Assembly (NCBI GenBank): GCA_963734665.1
Contig: CAVTIR010000003.1
Span: 62,001 to 126,000 of the forward strand
Direction: 5' to 3'
DNA: 64,000 nucleotides
DNA from: Trebonia sp963734665
GTDB lineage: Bacteria; Actinomycetota; Actinomycetes; Streptosporangiales; Streptosporangiaceae
In this document: positions 58,091-64,000 of the stretch, one piece after another
How positions within the stretch are numbered: the stretch's first letter is position 1
How the letters are laid out: the number at the start of each line of letters is the position of its first letter
Notes under the pieces: model-generated
Seen by the model: only the letters and a program-made list of their open reading frames with translations
What the model was told of the DNA's origin: nothing
Database searches by the model: none
Program-made: the position numbers and the translations under genes

Positions 58091-58924
58091 TCAGTAAGCG
58101 ACCCGGGCGTCGCCGGCCAGCGGGGCGGCGGACGCCGGCCGCATCCCCTCGCCGAGCCAGTCGGCGATCACCGCCGCCAGGCCGACCAGTTCCTGGCCGA
58201 GCAGGTCCCGGCGCTCGACGGGCGCCCAGGCCTTCAGCAGCGTGAAGCTCACCGCGTACTGCGGCACGCCCCGGCGGCGGGGGATCACCGCGCCGAAGCA
58301 GAGGACGCCATCGCTGAGCTCCTCGTCGTCGACGGCCCAGCCCCTGGCCCTGGTCGCCGCAAGGTCAGCCCTGAGCGCGGCGGGATCGGTGATCGAACGC
58401 TCGGTGAACCTGGGCAGCGGGCCGGAGGCGAGACGCTGCTCGAGCTCTTCCGGCGGAAGGGCGGCGAGCAGCGCCTTCCCGGTCGCGGTGCAGGTAGCGG
58501 GGAGGTGCTGTCCCATGTCGAGGATGAGCTGGATGCGGAAAGTCCCGTCCCAGCGGGCCACATGGGAAACTTCGAGACCCGGGCCGAAGACGGCCATCTG
58601 CACGGTCTCGCGGCGGGTGGGCATGCGCTCCTTGCAGACCGCGTTGAACGCCTTGACCTCGTTGATGCCTTCGAGGTAAGTGGCGCCGAGCTCGGCCAGC
58701 CGGTGGCCGAGGACATACGCGGTTCCCTCTCGGCGGAGCAGACCCGCAGCGGTCAGCGCACCGCACACATTCGCCACGGACGACTTGGCCGCGCCAAGTC
58801 GCCGCCCGAGCTCGGAAGGGCCGAGTGCCGCCGGGCTCACCGACGCGAGGATGTCGAGAATGGCGGCTGCCATCGTCACAGCAGGTGACGACGTGTGACG
58901 CTCGCTGGGGGTGCTGACCACCAT
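58091..58924 (-). CDS. IclR-family transcriptional regulator
   Basis: A 277-aa regulator. The winged HTH (about 12-70) reads AILDILASVSPAALGPSELGRRLGAAKSSVANVCGAL. The IclR effector domain (about 85-265) has the CTATGKALLAALPPEELEQRL block and the GWAVDDEELSDGVLCFGAVI block. It lies between the binding-protein gene and the divergent permease operon. The near-identical palindromes upstream of both make it the obvious controller, probably relieved by the sugar or its acid. ATG 58924 was chosen; the frame extends 12 codons further. Confidence 0.92.
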   Translation of the reverse strand: MVVSTPSERHTSSPAVTMAAAILDILASVSPAALGPSELGRRLGAAKSSVANVCGALTAAGLLRREGTAYVLGHRLAELGATYLEGINEVKAFNAVCKERMPTRRETVQMAVFGPGLEVSHVARWDGTFRIQLILDMGQHLPATCTATGKALLAALPPEELEQRLASGPLPRFTERSITDPAALRADLAATRARGWAVDDEELSDGVLCFGAVIPRRRGVPQYAVSFTLLKAWAPVERRDLLGQELVGLAAVIADWLGEGMRPASAAPLAGDARVAY

Positions 58925-59046
58925 GGACAGAGGATATCCCTGTCGCCCAGTCCCCTCCACTATGTCAGGAACGTGCCGTTGCCCGGAACGGCTCCTCGTT
59001 CTTTCCCCTATTGCCAGCCAGTATTTCGTCCGTTATGTTGTCCAGT

Positions 59047-59062
59047 GTTCAGCATGCTGAAC
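59047..59062. promoter_or_regulatory. Regulator site 2 (GTTCAGCATGCTGAAC)
   Basis: A perfect 16-base palindrome in the 209-base divergent region, 71 bases upstream of the first permease gene and 122 from the IclR start. It is one base different from site 1 at 57980. Confidence 0.8.
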
Positions 59063-59133
59063 GAAGGGCTTACCTCTGATTCTTCCGGTCCAACGTCGGG
59101 CTATGCCAAGACGAGGGAGGGGAATGCTCGATC

Positions 59134-60117
59134 ATGGAAAGAGTGTGGGACGCGCCGCCGAAGCACCGGCCGCCAGCGGCACGAGCGCGGACCGAGGCAC
59201 AAGCGCGGGCCGAGGCGAAAGCCCGGGCGGCGCCGCGAGCGCGCACCTCGCGTTACCGCCGCAGGGAACGCCGGATCTATTGGCTGTTCACCCTGCCTGC
59301 GGTGCTACTTATCGGTGTGTTCAAGCTTTACCCGGTCATCAGGGGAATCGGCTACAGCTTCACCACGTGGGCCGGTTTCGGCCCGTCGCAGTTCGTCGGG
59401 CTGAAGAACTACCGGCTCCTCCTCACCAACCCGTCCTTCGAGACCGTCCTGCTGAACAACCTGAAGCTCGTCGTCGCGATCCCGTTCTTCGTGGTGGTGC
59501 CGCTGCTGGTCGCGGTGATCTTGTTCGAGCGCCCGTGGGGATACCGGTTCCTGCGCGCTGCCTACTTCTTCCCGGCGATCCTCTCGCCGGTGATCGTGGG
59601 CGTCATGTTCGAGGAGCTGCTGACGACCTCGGGCCCGGTGGACGGCTTCATCCGGCTGTTTGACCCCGGTTTCAGCGTCACCTGGCTGGGCTCGCCCGGC
59701 CTCGCCTTGTGGACGGTGCTGGCCGTGGTGCTGTGGGCCTCGTTCGGCATCGGGGTCCTGGTATTCCTCGCGGCACTGTCCACGGTGCCGCTTGAGATGT
59801 TCGACGCGGCCAAGATCGACGGCGCCGGCTGGTGGGCGACGTTCCGGTACATTACCGCCCCGGCCCTGCGCAAGGTCATCTCGTTCTGGACGGTGATCTT
59901 GACGATCACGTTGTTCACCAGCATGTTCGGCTACATCTTCACGCTGACGAACGGCGGCCCTGGTCTCGACAGCACCGTGCTGGAGTACGACGTCTACCTC
60001 GAGGCCTTCACCAACGGCGACTACGGCTACGCCTCGGCCGTCGCCGTCGTGCTCATGATCATCACCGGAATCATCGTCGCGGTCCAGTTGCGGCTCACCC
60101 TCGGGAGGAAACAGTGA
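59134..60117 (+). CDS. MalF-type ABC sugar permease
   Basis: A 327-aa membrane subunit with six helices. The first 45 residues are a long Arg/Ala-rich cytoplasmic tail. The coupling-helix (EAA) motif EMFDAAKIDGAGWWATFRYITAPAL contacts the ATPase. FTLTNGGPGLDSTVLEYDVYLEAF is the usual last-loop signature. It pairs with the next gene to form the channel for the sugar bound by the lipoprotein at 56580-57944. Its stop overlaps the next start by 4 bases. Confidence 0.93.
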   Translation: MERVWDAPPKHRPPAARARTEAQARAEAKARAAPRARTSRYRRRERRIYWLFTLPAVLLIGVFKLYPVIRGIGYSFTTWAGFGPSQFVGLKNYRLLLTNPSFETVLLNNLKLVVAIPFFVVVPLLVAVILFERPWGYRFLRAAYFFPAILSPVIVGVMFEELLTTSGPVDGFIRLFDPGFSVTWLGSPGLALWTVLAVVLWASFGIGVLVFLAALSTVPLEMFDAAKIDGAGWWATFRYITAPALRKVISFWTVILTITLFTSMFGYIFTLTNGGPGLDSTVLEYDVYLEAFTNGDYGYASAVAVVLMIITGIIVAVQLRLTLGRKQ

Positions 60118-60941
60118 CGGCCCGGAGGATCTCGTCCCGCACCCTGGTGCACGTCATCGCCTATCTCATCTCGTTCACGACCCTGGCGCCGCTGTACTAC
60201 CTGATCACGACGGCGATCAAGACGAACGAGGACTACAGCCAGCACCCGTTCGGGGTTCCGTCGCAGGTCACTTTCGCCAACTTCTCCCAGGTCTGGAACA
60301 CGCTGGGCCTGGGCAGCGACCTGTGGCATACCGCGGTGGTCAGCGGCGGCGGGACGCTGATCGCCGTCGCCGCGGCCACCGCGGCCGGGTTCGGGCTGTC
60401 TCAGCTCGGCGGGCGGGCCGCCCGCTGGGTCCTCATCGGCGCTGTCGCTTGCATGATGTTCACGCCCGCGGTCCTTATCCTGCCGCTGTTCGAGATGATG
60501 ATCAGCATCCACCTGCAGAACACCTTCGAGGGCGCGGCGCTCGCCTACGCGGGACTCTTCCTGCCCTTCGGCATCTACATGACCACGACCTTCTTCCAGG
60601 AGCTGCCGCCGGAGATCTGGGAAGCGGCCCGACTTGACGGGGCGGGCCCGGTGCAGATCTTCCGCCGCGTGGTGATCCCGCTCGCGCGGCCCGTGCTGAT
60701 GACCCTGTCGGTGCTGCTCTTCCTGTGGATGTGGAACGACCTGCTCTATGCCCTCGTACTGCTGCCCAGCCCGGCGACCAGGACAGTGATCACCGAGATC
60801 ACCACGCTCGTCGGTGAGTACCAGACCGCATACCCGACGCTCACCGCCGCCCTCCTCATCGCCATGGCCCCAGTCGTCTTGATATTCCTGTTCTTCCAGC
60901 GGGGTCTCGCCCGCGGACTCACCATGGGAGTAGGCAAATGA
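60114..60941 (+). CDS. MalG-type ABC sugar permease
   Basis: A 275-aa second permease subunit from a GTG overlapping the previous TGA. It has the typical N-terminal helix, the TTAIKTNEDYSQHPFGVPSQVTFANF extracytoplasmic segment, the EAA motif EIWEAARLDGAGPVQIFRRVVIPLARP, and the C-terminal end FFQRGLARGLTMGVGK. Six helices are expected. It overlaps the ThuA gene by 4 bases, so sugar import and this first soluble enzyme are coupled. Confidence 0.93.
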   Translation: MTARRISSRTLVHVIAYLISFTTLAPLYYLITTAIKTNEDYSQHPFGVPSQVTFANFSQVWNTLGLGSDLWHTAVVSGGGTLIAVAAATAAGFGLSQLGGRAARWVLIGAVACMMFTPAVLILPLFEMMISIHLQNTFEGAALAYAGLFLPFGIYMTTTFFQELPPEIWEAARLDGAGPVQIFRRVVIPLARPVLMTLSVLLFLWMWNDLLYALVLLPSPATRTVITEITTLVGEYQTAYPTLTAALLIAMAPVVLIFLFFQRGLARGLTMGVGK

Positions 60942-61708
60942 GCACAGCGCCCGTACTCGCACTCATCGGCGACCGGTACCACAACCCAGACTTCATCCGG
61001 CTCAACTTCAACCGGCTGTTCGCCGAGCTAGGGATCTCCTACGAGTACACGGCGAACTACGAATGGTTCGACAGCGAGGAAGCAACCGACGCGCAGCTAT
61101 CCGGACGGTCGCTGCTCATCGTCGCGCGCGACGGGCTCACGTTCCCCGATGGATACATCGGCCCCGAGGCCTACAGCCATTACGTGACCCGGCTCATGGA
61201 CGGATACCCCGACGGGCCGTCGAGCACCTGGGTCAGCGAGGGCTTCGGCCGGGCGGTGCGACGCTTCGTCGAGGCGGGCGGCTCGCTGTTCGCGTGGCAC
61301 AACAGCCTGTCGGTCGCCGCCTTCTCCGAGGACTACCGCGAGGTCGGCGGCGGCGTCTACGACGGCCACCCCTCCGAGCGCCCCTTTAAGATCGAGGTCA
61401 TCGACCACGATCACCCGGTCACTCGTGGCGTCCGCGACTTCATCGTCACCGACGAGCAGCACTTCCCGATCCACGACCGGTCCGAGGGCGAACTGCTGCT
61501 GCGCGGGGTCAACATCGACGGACTGACCTTCGACACCCCGTCCGGCGCCGTCAAGGGAGGCACCATCTCGGCGGCCGCCTGGGCGCACACCGTCGGCCAG
61601 GGCCGGGTCCTGATGAGCGCCGTCGGCCACAACCTCGACGCCCTGTGGAAGCCCGACTACTGGACCTTCCAGAAGAACGCCATCCGGTGGCTGCTGCGCG
61701 AGACGTGA
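60938..61708 (+). CDS. ThuA-domain protein
   Basis: A 256-aa protein of the ThuA/glutamine-amidotransferase-like fold. It begins LALIGDRYHNPDFIRLNF, with RDGLTFPDGY and AGGSLFAWHNSL (the strand-turn region where class I amidotransferases hold Cys; no Cys here), and ends VLMSAVGHNLDALWKPDYW. ThuA-type proteins occur in disaccharide and sugar-oxidation operons, often beside dehydrogenases, but their reaction is not firmly known. Coupled to the permease, it probably acts early on the imported sugar. Confidence 0.85.
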   Translation: MSTAPVLALIGDRYHNPDFIRLNFNRLFAELGISYEYTANYEWFDSEEATDAQLSGRSLLIVARDGLTFPDGYIGPEAYSHYVTRLMDGYPDGPSSTWVSEGFGRAVRRFVEAGGSLFAWHNSLSVAAFSEDYREVGGGVYDGHPSERPFKIEVIDHDHPVTRGVRDFIVTDEQHFPIHDRSEGELLLRGVNIDGLTFDTPSGAVKGGTISAAAWAHTVGQGRVLMSAVGHNLDALWKPDYWTFQKNAIRWLLRET

Positions 61709-61777
61709 CCCGCTGCCGGTGCCGCGCCGTCCGCCCAGCCATCACTGCAACGAGTTCACGACAACAAGTGAGGAATC

Positions 61778-62059
61778 ATGTCTGCCTGCATCGTGACCCT
61801 GCGCGTCCGCGCCGGAGCGGAGGACAAGCTCGTGGAGGTCTTCGGCGCCACGTTCCGGCCGGCGATCACCCGCCAGTCCGGCTTCGAGAGCGTGTCCCTG
61901 CTGCGCCCGCCGCCGGGAGAGCCCTGGCTGCTTGACATCCGCTTCGCCGACGAGACGACCCGCTTGGCCTGGGTCGCCACGCCGTTGCACCAGGAGGTCT
62001 GGCCGCAGATCGACTCGCTCTGCGAGCAGGCCGACCCGACCGTCTACGAACTCGCCTAG
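61778..62059 (+). CDS. Small ferredoxin-like (ABM or mutarotase-type) protein
   Basis: A 93-aa dimeric alpha-beta-barrel protein: IVTLRVRAGAEDKLVEVFGA, then QSGFESVSLLRPP and WLLDIRFADETTRLAWVATPLHQEVW, as in antibiotic-biosynthesis-monooxygenase domains. In sugar clusters proteins of this size and fold act as mutarotases (rhamnose or fucose type), or as small cofactor-free enzymes. The gene sits 69 bases after thuA and 8 before the lactonase. Mutarotase is a context-based guess only. Confidence 0.75.
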   Translation: MSACIVTLRVRAGAEDKLVEVFGATFRPAITRQSGFESVSLLRPPPGEPWLLDIRFADETTRLAWVATPLHQEVWPQIDSLCEQADPTVYELA

Positions 62060-62067
62060 CAGGGGAC

Positions 62068-62970
62068 ATGAGCGTCACCATCAACGACACCAGCGGCCGG
62101 GCCCTGATCGGCGGGGCCGAACTCGAGCTCGTCAAAGGCGGCTTCTCGTTCACCGAGGGTCCCGCCTGGCACGTCGCGGGCAGCTACCTCGTCTTCAGCG
62201 ACATCCCTGGCGACCAGATGTGGCGCTGGGACGAGCGGAACGGCTTCGCGAGCTACCGCAGCCCCAGCAACATGGCCAACGGCAACTCCTTCGACGGCGA
62301 GGGCAGGCTGCTGAGCTGTGAGCACGCCACCAGCCGCCTGACGCGGGCCGAGCTGGACGGGACCACCACTGTCCTGGCGGACCTGTATGAGGGGAAGGAG
62401 CTGAACAGCCCCAACGACGTGGTCGCCGGCCCCGGCGGGGATGTCTACTTCACCGACCCGACCTACGGTCGGAACGAGTTCTTCGGCGTCCCGCGCCCGA
62501 CGGCGCTCGACTTCCAGGGCCTGTACCGGGTCAGTGACAGGGGACTGGAACTGCTGAGCCGGGACTTCGTCCAGCCGAACGGCCTGTGCTTCTCCCTCGA
62601 CGGCACCGTGCTCTACGTGAACGACACCGAACGGATGCACATCCGGGCGTTCCGCCTCACCGGCGGCGGGCGGCTCGAAGGCGGAGAGGTCTGGGCCGAG
62701 ACCAAGGGAGACGAACCCGGCAACCCGGACGGCATGAAGGTGGACAGCGCCGGAAACGTCTGGTGCACCGGACCCGGCGGGATCCACGCGTTCGGCCCCG
62801 GCGGTGAACTGCTCGGCATACTGCCCGTGCCGGAGGTGGTCGGCAACTTCGCCTGGGGCGGCGACGACTTCAGGACCTTGTTCGTCTGCGCCTCGACCGG
62901 CCTGTACCGGATCAGGACCGAGGTGCCCGGCCACCTGCCCTGGGCGCGGCCGGCCGCCGGGGCGAGCTAG
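62068..62970 (+). CDS. SMP-30/gluconolactonase-family lactonase
   Basis: A 300-aa six-bladed beta-propeller. FTEGPAWHVAGSYLVFSDIP supplies the first metal glutamate. NGNSFDGEGRLLSCEH, LNSPNDVVAGPGGDVYFTDPTYG (Asn and Asp ligands) and QPNGLCFSLDGTVLYVNDT follow, then GNPDGMKVDSAGNVWC with the catalytic Asp. It opens sugar-1,5- or 1,4-lactones to aldonic acids using Ca or Zn. It follows the small protein by 8 bases with an AGGGGA site. It supports an oxidative sugar-to-lactone-to-acid route. Confidence 0.92.
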   Translation: MSVTINDTSGRALIGGAELELVKGGFSFTEGPAWHVAGSYLVFSDIPGDQMWRWDERNGFASYRSPSNMANGNSFDGEGRLLSCEHATSRLTRAELDGTTTVLADLYEGKELNSPNDVVAGPGGDVYFTDPTYGRNEFFGVPRPTALDFQGLYRVSDRGLELLSRDFVQPNGLCFSLDGTVLYVNDTERMHIRAFRLTGGGRLEGGEVWAETKGDEPGNPDGMKVDSAGNVWCTGPGGIHAFGPGGELLGILPVPEVVGNFAWGGDDFRTLFVCASTGLYRIRTEVPGHLPWARPAAGAS

Positions 62971-62997
62971 CCCGGAAATAACTACCTGGAGGATGCC

Positions 62998-63819
62998 GTG
63001 CTTATCGCCGATGCGCAGATCCACATCTGGGGTCCCGACACTCCTGAGCGCCCCTGGCCAAGGGACAGCATTCAGCCCCAGCGTCCTGAGCCGCTTGGAG
63101 CTCCGGAGGTCGTGGCAGAGATGGATCGGGCCGGGGTCGCGCGCGCGGTGCTCGTGCCTCCCGCATGGGAGGGATACCGAAACGACCTGGCGCTGTCCGC
63201 TGTCGCTGCCTATCCGGGACGATTCGCAGTGATGGGGCTCATCGACGTCACACAGCCGGGCTCCGTGGATCTTTCTACGTGGCGCGACCAGCCGGGGATG
63301 CTCGGCATTCGCGTGAATTTTGGCCTCGCGAAGTTGCGGGCGCTGCTCCCCGATGGCTCCGCGGAATGGCTGTTCTCCGAAGCCGAGCGGTTCGGCATTC
63401 CCCTTATGGTGCTCGCGAGGGGGCAAGCCGATGCCCTCGTCGGTGTCGCAAGACGACATCCGGAGCTTCGGCTGATCGTCGACCACCTCAACCTTCCCGG
63501 CAGTATCCAGGAAACTGAGATTGGCCCCGAAATCGATAAGGTGCTTCCGCTCTCGCGGCTACCCAATGTCGCGGTGAAGGTCTCCTGCCTTCCTTCCCTA
63601 GTCAGGGAGTCATACCCGTTTCCCTCGTTGCATCCCCATATTCGGCGTGTCATCGACGCGTTTGGGCCTGAACGGTGCATGTGGGGATCGGACCTTTCGC
63701 GACTCTCGTGTCCGTACGTCGACTGGGTGCGCATCGCCGAGGCACTCGCCTTTCTTTCCGAGCCGGACAAGGAGCTGCTCATGGGCGGGAGCCTCGCCAA
63801 TTGGCTGGACTGGCGATGA
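62998..63819 (+). CDS. Amidohydrolase-2 family lactonase (COG3618-like)
   Basis: A 273-aa TIM-barrel metal hydrolase. The N-terminal D-A-Q-I-H-I-W replaces D-x-H-x-H. LIVDHLNLP and CMWGSDLSRLSCPY (catalytic Asp in G-S-D) are typical of the group that includes L-fuconolactonase and rhamnonolactonase. Finding it beside an SMP-30 lactonase suggests either two lactone forms or one enzyme with another role. The GTG has a GGAGG site 6 bases upstream. Codon GC is slightly lower than in its neighbours. Confidence 0.88.
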   Translation: MLIADAQIHIWGPDTPERPWPRDSIQPQRPEPLGAPEVVAEMDRAGVARAVLVPPAWEGYRNDLALSAVAAYPGRFAVMGLIDVTQPGSVDLSTWRDQPGMLGIRVNFGLAKLRALLPDGSAEWLFSEAERFGIPLMVLARGQADALVGVARRHPELRLIVDHLNLPGSIQETEIGPEIDKVLPLSRLPNVAVKVSCLPSLVRESYPFPSLHPHIRRVIDAFGPERCMWGSDLSRLSCPYVDWVRIAEALAFLSEPDKELLMGGSLANWLDWR

Positions 63820-63919
63820 TCTTCGGGGGCCGATACGGGGACCTGCCCTGCCGGGGATGTTCCCGCGCCGGATGGGACCTTGCAAAGAATCAGTAGCGGC
63901 AGCGGCAGGGAGGCTGGCG

Positions 63920-64000
63920 GTGGAAGCAAAGATCGAGGGCGTCGAGGTTCGGGTGTTCAAGACCCTGAGCTGGACGACGAAGGATTCTGATGGGCATACG
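63920..64000 (+). CDS. Enolase-superfamily (mandelate racemase/aldonate dehydratase) N-terminus, cut by window end
   Basis: Only 27 codons are in the window, from a GTG with a GGGAGG site. The start EAKIEGVEVRVFKTLSW resembles the capping-domain first strand of mandelate-racemase-type dehydratases (x-I-x-x-V-E-V-R-V-F/Y). In this context an L-fuconate-like dehydratase forming a 2-keto-3-deoxy acid is expected. The call rests on a short N-terminus and operon logic. Confidence 0.6.
   Translation, partial: MEAKIEGVEVRVFKTLSWTTKDSDGHT

Noticed and set aside
62056..63486. A 476-codon minus-strand frame opposite the lactonase and amidohydrolase genes
   Set aside because: It is the shadow of two well-supported enzymes with ribosome sites.

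Overview
The window is about 64 kb of very GC-rich bacterial chromosome. Frequent GTG and TTG starts, 4-base ATGA/GTGA gene overlaps, an IdeR/DtxR-type iron box, an ECF41-type sigma factor, an F420/FMN (Ddn-like) reductase, a COG3903 NB-ARC ATPase and an FHA/FtsK secretion-type ATPase point to a soil actinomycete, probably Streptosporangiales or a relative. That placement is inference. I found no rRNA, tRNA, CRISPR array, intact insertion sequence or prophage.

Layout. 0-8 kb: a YbaK-like protein, a COG3903 NB-ARC/TPR ATPase, DoxX, arylamine N-acetyltransferase, an MFS exporter and a DUF3048 lipoprotein. 7.8-12 kb: a three-enzyme PabB-PabC-PabA fusion for p-aminobenzoate synthesis with an unexpected C-terminal tail, then a beta-hydroxyacid dehydrogenase. 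11.8-15.6 kb: the efeUOB iron-uptake operon behind an IdeR-like box; EfeU and EfeO share one long frame broken by a single TGA. 15.8-18.7 kb: an orphan FHA/EssC-like ATPase, flanked by a 17-bp direct repeat. 19-21.7 kb: a LysR regulator divergent from a YeiH-type transporter, both carrying in-frame minisatellites. 22-30 kb: a two-subunit 3-oxoacid CoA-transferase, a Ddn-like reductase divergent from an ECF41 sigma factor, a NarL-type two-component pair with a membrane protein, and a His-rich CDF metal exporter.

30-36 kb looks like an acquired, rearranged patch: AT-richer spacers, strong palindromes, a frameshifted FkbM methyltransferase, then a nitric oxide synthase oxygenase converging on a globin-reductase with a long Pro-rich N-terminus. 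A MurA paralogue with Asp at the usual catalytic Cys and a GNAT gene follow. A perfect TetR-type operator separates these from a TetR-led putrescine/GABA-type set (APC permease, glutamine-synthetase-like ligase, aldehyde dehydrogenase, SDR). That set contains the 3' stub of a second ligase gene.

43-50 kb is accessory: a secreted beta-helix protein, a DedA-like protein behind three BlaI-like operators, a phosphoesterase, a TPR protein made of 126-bp repeats, an anchored FN3 protein and several remnants. 49.7-54.4 kb: a PfkB kinase overlapping a GH65 glycoside phosphorylase, convergent with a serine-hydrolase lipoprotein.

54.8-64 kb is one regulon for uptake and non-phosphorylative oxidation of a sugar or deoxy-sugar (L-fucose-like). 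It has an SDR, a fumarylacetoacetate-hydrolase-family enzyme, a sugar-binding lipoprotein, an IclR regulator, two permeases, ThuA, a small dimeric alpha-beta-barrel protein, an SMP-30 lactonase, an amidohydrolase and the start of an enolase-superfamily dehydratase. Near-identical 16-bp palindromes precede both the binding-protein gene and the permease operon, with the IclR gene between them.
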